DNA of 64,000 nucleotides from Achromobacter sp. Root83 (GTDB taxonomy: Bacteria > Pseudomonadota > Gammaproteobacteria > Burkholderiales > Burkholderiaceae_B): contig NZ_LMIU01000012.1 in NCBI RefSeq assembly GCF_001428845.1, forward strand, positions 128,857-192,856, in the 5' to 3' direction. Both the position numbers and the translations under genes were made by a program. The notes beneath the pieces were generated by a model. That model searched no databases. It worked only from the letters and a program-made list of their open reading frames with translations, and was not told where the DNA came from. Positions 53,040 to 62,753 of the stretch are shown piece after piece (position 1 is the first letter of the stretch; every line of letters begins with the position of its first letter).

Positions 53040-54266
53040 TTACGCCGATTGCCGGATGAACTCGGCAATTTTAGGACAGATCATTTCGCGCCAGCGGCGG
53101 CCCGAGAAAATGCCATAGTGCCCGCAGTTGGGCGCGGTGTAGTGCGATTTGCGCTCGGCCGGGATGTTCTTGCACAGCTTGATGGCGGCGCGCGTCTGGC
53201 CTTGGCCCGAGATGTCGTCCAGTTCGCCTTCGATGGTGAACAGGGCCACGCTCTTGATATCGGCCGGGCGGACCAGCTTGCCGTCCACTTCCCAGGTGCC
53301 GTTGGGCAATGCGAAGTCCTGGAACACCAAGCGGATCGTGTCCAGGTAGAACTCGGCCGGCATGTCGAGCACCGCGTTGTATTCGTCGTAGAAGCGGCGA
53401 TGCATTTCGGCGTCGCTGTCGTCTCCGCGCAGCAGGTCCAGGTAGAACTCATAGTGCGACTTCATGTGGCGGTCCGGGTTCATCGCCATGAACCCCGCAT
53501 GCTGCAGGAACCCCGGGTAGACCTTGCGGCCCGAGCCCGGATAGCGCGGCGGAACGGGGTGGATGACCTGATTCTCGAACCACGCGTAGGGCTTGGTCGT
53601 GGCCAGGCGGTTCACCTGCGTGGGCGACTGGCGCGGATCGATGGGCCCGCCCATCATGACCATGCTGCGCGGCTGGCAGGGATCGTTGGCCGAAGCCATC
53701 AGGGACACGGCGGCCAGCACCGGCACGGTCGGCTGGCAGACGGAAATGACGTGCACGTCCGGGCCCAGATGGCGAATGAAGTCCTGCACATAGCGGACGT
53801 AGTCGTTCAGATGGAACGGACCGGCCGACAGCGGCACCATGCGGGCGTCGACCCAGTCGGTGACATAGACGTCATGGGCGGGCAGCAACGCGCGCACGGT
53901 GTCGCGCAGCAGCGTGGCGTGGTGGCCGGACAGCGGGGCGACCAGCAAAACCTTGGGGTCGTCGTGGCCAGCGACGCGGACGTCGCGCTGGAAGTGCACC
54001 AGACGGCAGAACGGCTTGTCCAGCGCCACGGCTTCCACGACGCGGGCGGACTTGCCGTTGATCTGGGTGGTGGGCAGGTTCCAGGCGGGCTTCTGGTACT
54101 CCTTGCCGATACGCGTCATCAACTCGTATCCGGCAGCCATCTGGCGCGAAATCGGGGTGTAGGCGAGCGGGCTGTAAGGGCTGGAGAACAGCTGAGAACC
54201 GGCATCCGTGAATGCAGCGAACGGAGTCAGGAAGGCGCGCTGCATTTCGTGCAATTGGTACAGCAT
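53040..54266 (-). CDS. phaZ: Intracellular polyhydroxyalkanoate depolymerase
   Basis: Hydrolyses intracellular PHB/PHA granules, 408 aa. It matches the PhaZ1-type depolymerase: the cysteine nucleophile lies in VISVCQPTVPVLAAV (C177), with supporting blocks VLLVAPLSGHHATLLRDT, TDWVDARMVPLSAGPFHLNDY and the late histidine region PNCGHYGIFSGRRWR. No signal peptide. PHA synthase and phasin genes are not adjacent. An AGGA sequence lies ten bases before the ATG, and a terminator follows. Confidence 0.93.
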   Translation of the reverse strand: MLYQLHEMQRAFLTPFAAFTDAGSQLFSSPYSPLAYTPISRQMAAGYELMTRIGKEYQKPAWNLPTTQINGKSARVVEAVALDKPFCRLVHFQRDVRVAGHDDPKVLLVAPLSGHHATLLRDTVRALLPAHDVYVTDWVDARMVPLSAGPFHLNDYVRYVQDFIRHLGPDVHVISVCQPTVPVLAAVSLMASANDPCQPRSMVMMGGPIDPRQSPTQVNRLATTKPYAWFENQVIHPVPPRYPGSGRKVYPGFLQHAGFMAMNPDRHMKSHYEFYLDLLRGDDSDAEMHRRFYDEYNAVLDMPAEFYLDTIRLVFQDFALPNGTWEVDGKLVRPADIKSVALFTIEGELDDISGQGQTRAAIKLCKNIPAERKSHYTAPNCGHYGIFSGRRWREMICPKIAEFIRQSA

Positions 54267-54478
54267 TTCGGGGAAGTCCTTCTGGGTCGAGCGTGTGCCC
54301 CGATTATTGCCCCGGGGACTATCGATATATCCAATCAGCCTGAAGAATCTCCGGCAAAGTCCCGGATTGTGTTGCTAAAAAGCGACCCGTCCTGCGTTTG
54401 GCACCAGTTTAGGGCGGCCATCATGCCTTGCGGTCATACCAAATGGAGGATTTATGCACTACGCCGGGCAGTGCAGCG

Positions 54479-55279
54479 TCACCAGTAGTTTTCAACCGCC
54501 AGATTGCCGGGGATGCCGCGGCGGCCCGGCTTGAAGCCGCGTTCGCCCAGCAATTTCCGGGCATCGGCCAGCATGGCTGGGTTGCCGCAGAGCATGACCT
54601 TCGCGAGCTCCGGATCCAGCGGCTGTCCGGCCAACTGTTCCAGACGGCCGTCGGCGATCAGCGTGGTAAGACGCTCCTGGGGCATGCCGGGCAGGGCTTC
54701 GCGGGTGGCGATCGGAAGGTAGACGAGCTTGTCCGGATCCGCTGCGAACAGCTCGGACAGGCCCGGCTCGCGGCGCCAGGATTCGATCTCTTCGCGATAG
54801 GCCAGCTCTGCCGCGGTGCGCACGCCGTGCACCAGGATGATGCGGCGGTACGCGCGCCAGACGGCGGGGTCGCGCAGAATGGACAAGTAAGCCGACAAGC
54901 CGGTGCCCGAGGCCAGCAGCCAGAGGTCGCCGCCCGGGGCGAAGCGCTCCAGCGTCAGGAAGCCGTAGGGCGCCTTCTCGACGTAGAGCGCGTCGCCCGG
55001 CCGCAGGCGCGCCATGCGCGGGCTGAACTGGCCTTCGGGGACCACGATGGAATAGAACTCGAGCCAGGGTTCGTGCGGCGCGGAAACCATGGAGTAGGCG
55101 CGCCACAGCGTCGGCGGGCCATCGGGATCGTCCGCGCCCGGCAGGCCGACCCGCGCGAACTGTCCGGGGATGAACGTAAAGGCGTCGTCCCGCGTCACGC
55201 GCACGGAGAACAGCTTGTCTGGCACCCAGGTATGAACGCTGGTTACGGTCTGGCGCGTGTATTTGGAATCTTCGGTCAT
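54479..55279 (-). CDS. fpr: Ferredoxin-NADP(+) reductase
   Basis: FAD flavoprotein moving electrons between NADPH and ferredoxin, 266 aa. FAD-binding RAYSMVSAP and the NADP-binding LLASGTGLSAYLSILRD and LCGNPAMLADARKLL motifs are present; the protein ends in ENYW, with the C-terminal aromatic typical of bacterial Fpr. ATG 55279 is chosen over longer in-frame extensions because it yields MTEDSKYTRQTV, the usual start. fdxA ends 49 bases upstream on the same strand, so this is a likely donor-acceptor pair. Confidence 0.93.
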   Translation of the reverse strand: MTEDSKYTRQTVTSVHTWVPDKLFSVRVTRDDAFTFIPGQFARVGLPGADDPDGPPTLWRAYSMVSAPHEPWLEFYSIVVPEGQFSPRMARLRPGDALYVEKAPYGFLTLERFAPGGDLWLLASGTGLSAYLSILRDPAVWRAYRRIILVHGVRTAAELAYREEIESWRREPGLSELFAADPDKLVYLPIATREALPGMPQERLTTLIADGRLEQLAGQPLDPELAKVMLCGNPAMLADARKLLGERGFKPGRRGIPGNLAVENYW

Positions 55280-55328
55280 CGGGGCATCGCGCGATACGGC
55301 CGCCAAGCGCGCGGCCGGCCTTCGCGGA

Positions 55329-55652
55329 CTATTTTTCCAGGTATTGCAGCTTGTCCTGCTTGCCGTTCCATTCGTCGGCGTCGGGCAGGGGCTTCTTGGC
55401 GCGGCTGATGCTGGCGAACTCGGGCGAGAGTTCGGCATTCAGGGCGATGAAATTCATCTGGTCCTGCGGCACGTCTTCTTCGGCGTAGATCGCATTGGCC
55501 GGGCATTCCGGGATGCAGACGGCGCAGTCGATGCATTCGTCCGGGTCGATCACGAGGAAGTTCGGACCCTCACGAAAACAGTCCACCGGGCACACGTCTA
55601 CGCAATCGGTGTACTTGCACTTGATACAGTTTTCGGTGACTACATGGGTCAT
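55329..55652 (-). CDS. fdxA: Ferredoxin FdxA (7Fe type, [3Fe-4S][4Fe-4S])
   Basis: Small electron carrier of 107 aa. Cysteines C9, C12, C17, C21, C25 and C40, C43, C46, C50 match the seven-iron FdxA pattern, where one cluster is [3Fe-4S]. The C-terminal extension after residue 58 ([17 protein letters not shown]) is typical. It is transcribed with fpr and divergently from pncB. Confidence 0.96.
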   Translation of the reverse strand: MTHVVTENCIKCKYTDCVDVCPVDCFREGPNFLVIDPDECIDCAVCIPECPANAIYAEEDVPQDQMNFIALNAELSPEFASISRAKKPLPDADEWNGKQDKLQYLEK

Positions 55653-55808
55653 TCAGGAACTCCGGGATCGGCGGCATTTGTGTCTTGTTGTGCGGATTTT
55701 ACCCAATGCCGCGCCGATGTGCCGGTAATACCCGTATTGACATAGTGGCCCATCGTGCCGGATGGCGTGTCCGCTATGCTATGGTGTCGCGAAACGAAAC
55801 GCGCAACC

Positions 55809-56984
55809 ATGATAATTACCTCGCTGCTCGACACCGACCTGTATAAATTCAGCATGATGCAGGTGGTTCTGCATCAGTTTCCCGCTGCCCAGGTCGAGTA
55901 CCGGTATAAATGCCGTACCGCGGGGGCCGACCTGCGTCCCTATCTGGACGAAATCCGCGAGGAAGTGCATCAGCTTTGCCAATTGCGCTTCACGCCGGAC
56001 GAACTTAAATATCTGGGCGACTTGCGCTTTATCAAAAGCGACTTCGTTGATTTCCTGGGCCTGTTCCACATGCCCGAGCGCTGCATCCATATCGGCGAAG
56101 GCGACGCTCCCGGGGAAATCAGCATCGAGGTCAAGGGGCCGTGGCTGCACACGATCCTGTTCGAGATCCCGGTGCTGGCCATCGTCAACGAGGTCTATTT
56201 CCGCAACACGCGCAAGCATCCGGACTGGGAAGAGGGCCGCAAGCGCCTGCAGTCCAAGATGCACCTGGTGCTGGACGATCCGGCGCTGGCGGATTTCCGC
56301 GTGGCCGAATATGGCACGCGCCGCCGGTTCTCCAAGGTCTGGCACGAAGAAATCGTCACCACCATGAAGGCCGAGATGGGCCCGCATTTTGCTGGCACCA
56401 GCAACGTGCTGCTGGCCAAGCAGCATGAAGTGCTGCCGCTGGGCACGATGGGCCATGAATATCTGCAGGCTTGCCAGGCGCTGGGGCCGCGCCTGCGCGA
56501 TTCCCAGGTGTTCGCGCTGGAAGTCTGGGCCAAGGAATATCGCGGCGATCTGGGCATCGCGCTGTCCGACGTCTATGGCATGGATGCCTTCCTGCGCGAT
56601 TTCGACATGTATTTCTGCAAGCTGTTCGACGGCGCCCGCCATGACTCGGGCGATCCTTTCGTCTGGGGCGAGCGCCTGCTCGAACACTACCGCAAGAACC
56701 GTGTGGATCCGCGCGCCAAGACGCTGGTGTTCTCCGATTCGCTGACCTTCCCGCGCGCCATCGAACTTGCCCGCCAGTTCTCCGGCCGCTGCAAGGTGTC
56801 TTTCGGCATCGGTACGAACCTGACCAACGACCTGGGCCACGAGCCGCTGCAGATCGTCATGAAGATGGTCCGCTGCAACGGGCAGCCGGTGGCCAAGGTG
56901 TCGGATGCGCCGGAAAAGACCATGTGCGACGATCCCGCCTACCTGGCCTATCTGCGCCAGGTTTTCCAGTTGCCTCCTGCCTGA
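55809..56984 (+). CDS. pncB: Nicotinate phosphoribosyltransferase
   Basis: Salvages nicotinic acid to nicotinate mononucleotide for NAD synthesis, 391 aa, cytoplasmic. The N-terminus [25 protein letters not shown] is the family hallmark. The active-site block [16 protein letters not shown] and the phosphate-binding [15 protein letters not shown] are intact. The frame is open further upstream, but ATG 55809 gives the conserved start. The RidA-family gene follows 72 bases downstream on the same strand. Confidence 0.96.
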   Translation: MIITSLLDTDLYKFSMMQVVLHQFPAAQVEYRYKCRTAGADLRPYLDEIREEVHQLCQLRFTPDELKYLGDLRFIKSDFVDFLGLFHMPERCIHIGEGDAPGEISIEVKGPWLHTILFEIPVLAIVNEVYFRNTRKHPDWEEGRKRLQSKMHLVLDDPALADFRVAEYGTRRRFSKVWHEEIVTTMKAEMGPHFAGTSNVLLAKQHEVLPLGTMGHEYLQACQALGPRLRDSQVFALEVWAKEYRGDLGIALSDVYGMDAFLRDFDMYFCKLFDGARHDSGDPFVWGERLLEHYRKNRVDPRAKTLVFSDSLTFPRAIELARQFSGRCKVSFGIGTNLTNDLGHEPLQIVMKMVRCNGQPVAKVSDAPEKTMCDDPAYLAYLRQVFQLPPA

Positions 56985-57056
56985 GGCCGGCACGGGGTAA
57001 ATTGCGGATTCCTATGCATTGTTCCACCCAACCCACTCGACTCTAGGGGAATATTC

Positions 57057-57407
57057 ATGAGCAGCATCAAGCGCTTCCACGTCGCCAAGCGCCTGTCGGA
57101 CATGGCCGTGTACAACGGCGTTGCCTACCTGGCAGGCCAGGTGCCGGACGACGACACGCTGGACATCACCGGCCAGACCGAGCAAGTGCTCGCCACGATC
57201 GATCGCCTGCTGGCCGAGGCCGGCACCGACAAGACCAAGATCCTGATGGCCCAGATCTACGTGGCCAACATGAAGGAATTCGATGGCATGAACAAGGCGT
57301 GGGACGCCTGGGTCGCCGACGGCAATTCGCCTCCGCGCGCCACGGTCGAAGCCCGCCTGGCCAATCCGGATTACAAGGTCGAGATCGTCGTCACGGCGGC
57401 TATCTAA
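57057..57407 (+). CDS. RidA/YjgF family protein
   Basis: Reactive-intermediate deaminase family, 116 aa, trimeric in relatives; hydrolyses imine/enamine by-products of PLP enzymes. The motif NSPPRATVEARLANPDYKVEI carries the arginine that binds the substrate carboxylate. The N-terminus (HVAKRLSDMAVYNGVAYLAGQVPDD) shows the alternate subgroup common in betaproteobacteria rather than classical RidA, so the exact substrate is unknown. AGGGG ribosome site before the ATG; terminator follows. Confidence 0.9.
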   Translation: MSSIKRFHVAKRLSDMAVYNGVAYLAGQVPDDDTLDITGQTEQVLATIDRLLAEAGTDKTKILMAQIYVANMKEFDGMNKAWDAWVADGNSPPRATVEARLANPDYKVEIVVTAAI

Positions 57408-57452
57408 GGCCTTCTGCGTGCCGGGGGCGCCGATGGCGTCCGGCGCGAGCCA

Positions 57453-57493
57453 AAAGAAAGCCCTTCGGCACACGCCGAAGGGCTTTTTCTTTA
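57453..57493. terminator. Bidirectional terminator between the RidA gene and the flavodoxin-like gene
   Basis: Long stem AAAGCCCTTCGGC / GCCGAAGGGCTTT with an ACAC loop, flanked by A-rich and T-rich arms. It lies between converging genes. Confidence 0.93.
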
Positions 57494-57514
57494 AGCGCGG
57501 CCAGCGGCCCGGCG

Positions 57515-58024
57515 TCACGCGCCCATCAGCATCATCCCCGCCAGCAGTCCACCGAGCTCTTCGCATCGCGCAAGGTCGGGCGTTGCCACGATCTTGGGCG
57601 CGAGGATCTGCGCGGCGGTCTGGGCGCCCATATTGACGATCAGGGCGGGGGCCACGGCGCTCAGCCGCCAGCCGGTGCAGATGCGCTCCACCTGCCTCGC
57701 GGCGCCCGAGCCATCGCTGCCCGCGCTGATCATCGAGGCGTAGGGCAGGCCCTGTATGCGGTCGAGCACGGCGTAATAGTTGCGGTCGAAGAACTCCTTC
57801 ATTTCGCCGCTCAGGCTGGCCAGGTTCTCGGGGGCGCAGAACAGAAAGCCCTGGCTGGCGAGCAGCACGTCGGCATCGGCGTCCGGCGCGCGCCGGATCT
57901 CGACCCGAAGCTCGTCCGCCTGCTCGAGATCCGCGGCGGCGGCCGCCGCCCCGCGCGCGGCGGCCTGCGCCATCTGCCGTGCCGCGCCCGTGCGTGAATG
58001 CCAGACGATCAGGAGCTGCTTCAT
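57515..58024 (-). CDS. Flavodoxin/NAD(P)H-FMN reductase-like protein
   Basis: Small FMN-type flavoprotein, 169 aa, likely cytoplasmic. The N-terminus LIVWHSRTGAARQMAQAAARG is the flavodoxin phosphate-binding loop, and GFLFCAPENLASLSGEMKEFFDRNYY with SAGSDGSGAARQVERI supplies the isoalloxazine-binding region. Relatives include flavodoxin and WrbA-like proteins; the electron partner is unknown. Its start overlaps mtfA's stop (58021-58024, ATGA), so they are co-translated. Confidence 0.83.
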   Translation of the reverse strand: MKQLLIVWHSRTGAARQMAQAAARGAAAAAADLEQADELRVEIRRAPDADADVLLASQGFLFCAPENLASLSGEMKEFFDRNYYAVLDRIQGLPYASMISAGSDGSGAARQVERICTGWRLSAVAPALIVNMGAQTAAQILAPKIVATPDLARCEELGGLLAGMMLMGA

Positions 58025-58854
58025 GCGTAGCGGTCCAGGGTGTCCTGCCGGTAGTAGGCCCGCAGCAGGGCATACCATTCGGGCAGCGCCTGTTGCATGG
58101 GGTAGGGGTCCACGAAGAAGTGTTCCGAACTGACGGCGAAGAACTCGGCTTCGTCCGTGGCGGCGTAGGGGTCCATCGGCAACTGGCCGTACCAGGCGTC
58201 CGCGTCTTCGCTTTCGGGATCCACATCGCGCGGGATGGCAGCTTCCACGGCCTCCACCGCCGCGGCGAATCGGTCCAGGCTGTCGTCCAGGACGCGCCGC
58301 CATGCCTGGGGTTTCAGTTCCGGGTGGGCCGCCAACGAAGGCATGCCGTCCGCCAAGCCCGAACGCAGGTCCAGCTTGTGGGCAAATTCATGGATGACCA
58401 CATTGAAGCCGCCTTCGGAGAGCTGCGTGTCTTCCCAGGAAAGCACCAGCGGCCCGCCCTCCCAGGCTTCGCCGGCGGCGTCCTCGATGTATTCGTGGAC
58501 CACGCCGTCTTCGTCCTGCCGGGATCGCGGGATGCGGAAGCTGGCCGGATACACGATGATCTCGTCCCAGCCCTCGTACAGTTCCGGGGCCAGATTCAGG
58601 ATGGGCAGGCTGGCCTGTGCCGCGATGGACAGGCGCATGAAATCCGACACCTCGAGGCCTTGCGCGCCGTTGATGGTCTTGCTGGCCAGCAGCCAGGCGG
58701 AGCGCGCCTGCAACTGGGCGGCTTCGTCGGCGCTCAGCGCCGCCAGGAATGGATGGGCGCCCAGCACCCGCCGCCAGAGTTCCGGCGAGATGCGGGCTTG
58801 CATTTCGGCCACGGCGGACGGGCGGGCGCCCCGGCCCTTGAGCCAGCGCAACAT
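58021..58854 (-). CDS. mtfA: Zinc-dependent peptidase MtfA (DUF980 family)
   Basis: Cytosolic metallopeptidase of 277 aa. The zinc motif HEFAH is at residues 155-159 (NVVIHEFAHKLD), with a downstream glutamate region (EFFAVSSEHFF) that supplies the third ligand. In Escherichia coli MtfA binds the repressor Mlc and so affects sugar-transport regulation; Mlc is not visible here, so that role is not implied. The gene overlaps the flavodoxin-like gene. Confidence 0.93.
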   Translation of the reverse strand: MLRWLKGRGARPSAVAEMQARISPELWRRVLGAHPFLAALSADEAAQLQARSAWLLASKTINGAQGLEVSDFMRLSIAAQASLPILNLAPELYEGWDEIIVYPASFRIPRSRQDEDGVVHEYIEDAAGEAWEGGPLVLSWEDTQLSEGGFNVVIHEFAHKLDLRSGLADGMPSLAAHPELKPQAWRRVLDDSLDRFAAAVEAVEAAIPRDVDPESEDADAWYGQLPMDPYAATDEAEFFAVSSEHFFVDPYPMQQALPEWYALLRAYYRQDTLDRYA

Positions 58855-58961
58855 AAGCTTTGGTTCCTTCTATATGCCGGGATGCGGCAGGGTGTTCGGC
58901 GTGACGGAACCCTAGTGTAGAGTGTCGGGATCATCAACCAAATACCCGCTCCACGTCCGTC

Positions 58962-61241
58962 ATGTCCGCCCCGCCTGTTCCCGATGCGCCTTCGCCTTTT
59001 GACGCTTCCTGGCGGCAGGAGGTCGGGGCCGGGCTGGACGCCGATGGCCTGGCGCTGATCGATCAGGCCGTCGCGTGGTCCGTGCCCCGTTTCGAAGGGC
59101 AGCACGCGCTCACGGGTGAACCGCTGGCCGGGCACGGCGCGGGCGTCGTGCGCATCCTGGCGGCCCTGCATACCGATGCCGCTACCCGCGCCGCGGCGTT
59201 GCTGGCCGCCCTGCCGACCGACCTGATGGCGCCCGCGCCGTCCCTGCGCAATGATCCGGTCGCCACGGCGTTCGGCGCCGAAATCGCCCGGCTGGTGCAG
59301 GGCACGCGCGCGCTGTTGCGTCTGGGCGTGGTTGCCCGCCAGGCCAGCGATGCCGAGGCCGAAAGCGGTTCCCAGAAGGAGATGCAGCGCAAGATGCTGC
59401 TGGCCATGGCGGCCGACCTGCGCATCGTGCTGATGCGGCTGGCCTCCAGGCTGCGCACGCTGCGCTGGCATGCGGAAAGCAAGGCGCCGTGCTCTCCGGC
59501 CTTTGCCCGTGAAACCCTGGATTTGTACGCGCCCCTGGCCAACCGGCTGGGCATCTGGCAGATCAAATGGGAAATGGAAGACCTGTCGTTCCGCTTCCTG
59601 GAGCCTGAAAAATACAAGCAGATCGCCCGTCTGCTGGAAGAAAAGCGGGTGGAGCGCGAGGCCTTCATCGCCGGCGCCATCGAGCGCCTGCAGGCGGCCC
59701 TGGCCAAGACCGGCGTCGAGGCCGAGGTCAGCGGCCGGCCCAAGCATATCTACAGCATCTGGAACAAGATGCGTGTGAAGCGCCTGGACTTCGCCCAGAT
59801 GTACGACCTGCGCGCGCTGCGCATCATCGTCGACGATGTCCGCGCCTGCTACACGGCGCTGGGCTTGGTGCATGAAATGTGGACGCCGCTCTCCGACGAG
59901 TTCGACGACTACATTTCGCGGCCCAAGCCCAACGGCTACCGTTCCCTGCATACGGTGGTGACCGATGACGACGGCCGCCCGTTCGAGGTGCAGATCCGCA
60001 CGCGCGAGATGCATCAGTTCGCCGAATACGGCATGGCCGCGCATTGGCGCTACAAAGAGGCGGGCGCCAAGGGCGGGCAGGTGGCCGCTTCCAGCGAGTA
60101 CGACCGCCAACTGGCATGGATGCGCCAACTGCTGGCCTGGAACACCGACGTCGAAGGGGGCGCCGAATCGGCGCCGGAGCCCGCCAAGGCCGCGTCGGGC
60201 AAGCCGGCCTCCGGCAAGAGCCGCAATGTGGCGGCTGCGCCCGCCCATACCGACGACCGCATCTACGTGCTGACCCCGCAGGCGCGCGTGATCGAGCTTC
60301 CCGCCGGCGCCACGCCGGTGGACTTCGCCTATCACCTGCACACCGACCTGGGCCATCGCTGCCGGGGCGCGCGCGTCGACGGCCAGATGGTGCCGCTGCA
60401 GACGCGCCTGTCCACCGGCCAGACCGTGGAGATCATCTCCGCCAAGTCGGGCGGGCCGTCGCGCGACTGGCTCAATCCTCAGCTTGGGTTCCTGGCCAGC
60501 CCCCGCGCCCGCGCCAAGGTGCGCATGTGGTTCAACGCGATCGAACTGCAGCAGCGCATCACGCAGGGCCAGGCGCTGGTGGAAAAGGAATTGCAGCGCC
60601 TGGGCAAGACGGCGGTCAATCTTGAGCAACTGGCGCAGAACCTGGGTTTTGCCCGCGCCGACGACCTGTACGTGGCGGTGGCCAAGGAAGAATTCAGCCT
60701 GCGGCAGATCGATGCGCTGTTCCAGCAGCCCGCGCCCGCGGCCGAACCCCAGCCGGCCGCGCTGCGCCATGCCAGCGCGGGCAGCGCCGAGAAAAGCGGC
60801 AAGAGCGGCGTGCTGGTGGTCGGCGTGGGATCGCTGCTGACGCAGCTTGCGCGCTGCTGCCGTCCCGCCCCGCCGGACCCGATCGCCGGTTTTGTCACGC
60901 GGGGCCGCGGCGTGTCCATCCACCGCAGCGACTGCCATAGCTATCTGGCGCTTGCCGCGCGCGAACCCGAACGCATCATCGAAGTGGCCTGGGGCGAAAC
61001 GGCGGACACCTTCTATCCGGTGGACGTCAGCGTCCGCGCGCACGACCGTTCCGGCCTGTTGCGGGACCTGTCCGAAGTCTTCGCGCGGCTGCGCCTGAAT
61101 GTGGTGGGCGTGAATACGCAGAGCAAGCAGTCGCTGGCCCACATGGTGTTCACGGTAGAGGTGCGCGGCGGGGAATCGCTTTCGCGCGCGCTGGTCGCCC
61201 TGGCCGAAGTGCAGGGCGTGTCTTCGGCAACCCGCCGCTAG
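58962..61241 (+). CDS. relA: GTP pyrophosphokinase RelA ((p)ppGpp synthetase)
   Basis: Stringent-response enzyme making (p)ppGpp on stalled ribosomes, 759 aa. The N-terminal HD domain is degenerate: the segment where hydrolases have HDxxED reads ALLAALPTD near residue 85, so hydrolase activity is unlikely. The synthetase domain has YSIWNKMRVK, the acidic EFDD motif near 313-316 that marks RelA rather than bifunctional Rel/SpoT, and NGYRSLHTVV. A TGS domain (DDRIYVLTPQARVIELP) and a C-terminal ACT domain (DVSVRAHDRSGLLRDLSE) follow. A SpoT-type hydrolase must be elsewhere. Confidence 0.95.
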   Translation: MSAPPVPDAPSPFDASWRQEVGAGLDADGLALIDQAVAWSVPRFEGQHALTGEPLAGHGAGVVRILAALHTDAATRAAALLAALPTDLMAPAPSLRNDPVATAFGAEIARLVQGTRALLRLGVVARQASDAEAESGSQKEMQRKMLLAMAADLRIVLMRLASRLRTLRWHAESKAPCSPAFARETLDLYAPLANRLGIWQIKWEMEDLSFRFLEPEKYKQIARLLEEKRVEREAFIAGAIERLQAALAKTGVEAEVSGRPKHIYSIWNKMRVKRLDFAQMYDLRALRIIVDDVRACYTALGLVHEMWTPLSDEFDDYISRPKPNGYRSLHTVVTDDDGRPFEVQIRTREMHQFAEYGMAAHWRYKEAGAKGGQVAASSEYDRQLAWMRQLLAWNTDVEGGAESAPEPAKAASGKPASGKSRNVAAAPAHTDDRIYVLTPQARVIELPAGATPVDFAYHLHTDLGHRCRGARVDGQMVPLQTRLSTGQTVEIISAKSGGPSRDWLNPQLGFLASPRARAKVRMWFNAIELQQRITQGQALVEKELQRLGKTAVNLEQLAQNLGFARADDLYVAVAKEEFSLRQIDALFQQPAPAAEPQPAALRHASAGSAEKSGKSGVLVVGVGSLLTQLARCCRPAPPDPIAGFVTRGRGVSIHRSDCHSYLALAAREPERIIEVAWGETADTFYPVDVSVRAHDRSGLLRDLSEVFARLRLNVVGVNTQSKQSLAHMVFTVEVRGGESLSRALVALAEVQGVSSATRR

Positions 61242-61248
61242 GGCTTGC

Positions 61249-61279
61249 AGACCCCGGGCCGCGGGCGGCGCCGGGGTCT
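61249..61279. terminator. Hairpin after relA, possible terminator
   Basis: Perfect 9-bp stem AGACCCCGG (61249-61257) / CCGGGGTCT (61271-61279) with a GC-rich 13-base loop. There is only a short TTGATT after it, so intrinsic termination is uncertain. It lies between converging genes. Confidence 0.5.
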
Positions 61280-61306
61280 TGATTGCAGGTCCTGGTTGTC
61301 CAGACC

Positions 61307-62620
61307 CTAGTCGTCCAGATTCTCGTGGGCGCGATCGCGCATGTAGAACGCGGCGATCAGGCCCAGCGCGACGCCGAACATCACGTAGTAGGCAGGGGCC
61401 ATCGGCGAGCCGGTGGTCTTGATCAGCCAGGTCACGATGAACTGCGCGAAACCGCCAAAAATCATCACGGCGACGTTATAGGCCAGCGACAGGCCCACCG
61501 AACGCACGCGCGCCGGGAACAGTTCCGCCATCACCGTGCTGAACACGCCGAAGAAGGCCGAAACGAACAGGCAGACCACGACCTGCACCGTCAGGAGGCG
61601 GCCGATCGACGGCGCATCCGACAGCCAGTAGTACAAGGGATAGAGGACGATCAGGTAGCCGATCAGCGAGCCGATCACGATGGGGCGGCGACCCACACGG
61701 TCCGACCAGGCGCCCATGAAAGGCGTCAGCAGCACCATCAGCGCCGCGCCCGCCATCTGCACCAGGAAGGTCTGGTTCAGCGGCAGTTTCAGGATCTGCG
61801 TGGAATACGTCACCAGATACGTGAAGGTGATGTAGATGGACACCGTGGCAGTCACCACCAGGCCCACGCCGATCAGCGTCTCGCGCGTGTGGGTCTTGAG
61901 CATCTGGCCGAGGCTCAGGCGCTGCACCTTGCCGCTGGCGGCGGCTTGGCGCTCTTCTTCCTTCATCTGCTTGAAGACGTCGGTTTCATCGACGTTTTTG
62001 CGGATATAGATGGCGATGGGAACAATTACCAGGCCAAAGGCGAACGGCAGGCGCCACGCCCAGTCGGCGATCTGCTGTTGCGTGAAGAACTCGGTGATCA
62101 GCGTGCCGCAGGCCGCGCCGATCAGCAGCGCCAGCATCTGGCCGGCCATCTGCCACGAGCCATAGAACCCGCGTTTGCCGTTGGGCGCCATCTCGATCAG
62201 CAGCGCCGTGGATGTGCCGAATTCACCGCCCGCGGAAAAGCCCTGCAGCAGGCGCGCGATCAGGATGAAGATCGGGGCCAGGATGCCGGCGGCGTGATAG
62301 GTCGGGGCGACCGTGATCAACGCGATGGACACCGCCATCAGCGACGTCACCATCACCATGGCGGCCTTGCGGCCCTTCTTGTCGCCGTACAGGCCCAGGA
62401 TGATGCCGCCGACCGGACGCATGAAGAATCCGACGCCGAAGATGGCGGTGGTCATGAGAATGGCGTTCAGTTCGCTGCCGGGAATGCTGGGGTCCGTGGG
62501 GAAGAACAGCTTCGCGATGATCGGCGTCATGAACGCGAACACCAGGAAGTCATACCATTCGAGGGCGTTGCCTATCACTGCGGCCACGATGTTGCGTGTG
62601 GGGACTGCTTTGTGCTGCAC
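61307..62620 (-). CDS. MFS transporter, metabolite:H+ symporter (MHS/ProP-like) family
   Basis: Inner-membrane symporter of 437 aa with 12 helices. The MHS pattern is clear: VIGNALEWYDFLVFAFMTP in helix 1, GFFMRPVGGIILGLYGDKKGRKAAM with the helix 2-3 loop, LQGFSAGGEFGTSTALLIEMAP, and PFMGAWSDRVGRRP. Relatives carry proline/betaine, citrate, dicarboxylates or shikimate; the substrate cannot be told. A GGAG ribosome site lies before the ATG, and the gene is divergent from argE. Confidence 0.92.
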   Translation of the reverse strand: MQHKAVPTRNIVAAVIGNALEWYDFLVFAFMTPIIAKLFFPTDPSIPGSELNAILMTTAIFGVGFFMRPVGGIILGLYGDKKGRKAAMVMVTSLMAVSIALITVAPTYHAAGILAPIFILIARLLQGFSAGGEFGTSTALLIEMAPNGKRGFYGSWQMAGQMLALLIGAACGTLITEFFTQQQIADWAWRLPFAFGLVIVPIAIYIRKNVDETDVFKQMKEEERQAAASGKVQRLSLGQMLKTHTRETLIGVGLVVTATVSIYITFTYLVTYSTQILKLPLNQTFLVQMAGAALMVLLTPFMGAWSDRVGRRPIVIGSLIGYLIVLYPLYYWLSDAPSIGRLLTVQVVVCLFVSAFFGVFSTVMAELFPARVRSVGLSLAYNVAVMIFGGFAQFIVTWLIKTTGSPMAPAYYVMFGVALGLIAAFYMRDRAHENLDD

Positions 62621-62753
62621 GGTTTCTCCTTGGGGGTGTTTTCCAATCCGGGCGACATTCTAGGCGCTAGCCGTGCCCGCGGTCGGCCAGGCTGTCCGGG
62701 ACGCGGGCGCTTCCTGGCTTTACACTTCTGTTTTTCCCCACGAGAGTAGTGAC

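Noticed and set aside
55737-55780. TTGACA and TATGCT as a promoter for pncB
   Set aside because: The spacing is 32 bases, about twice the usual spacer.
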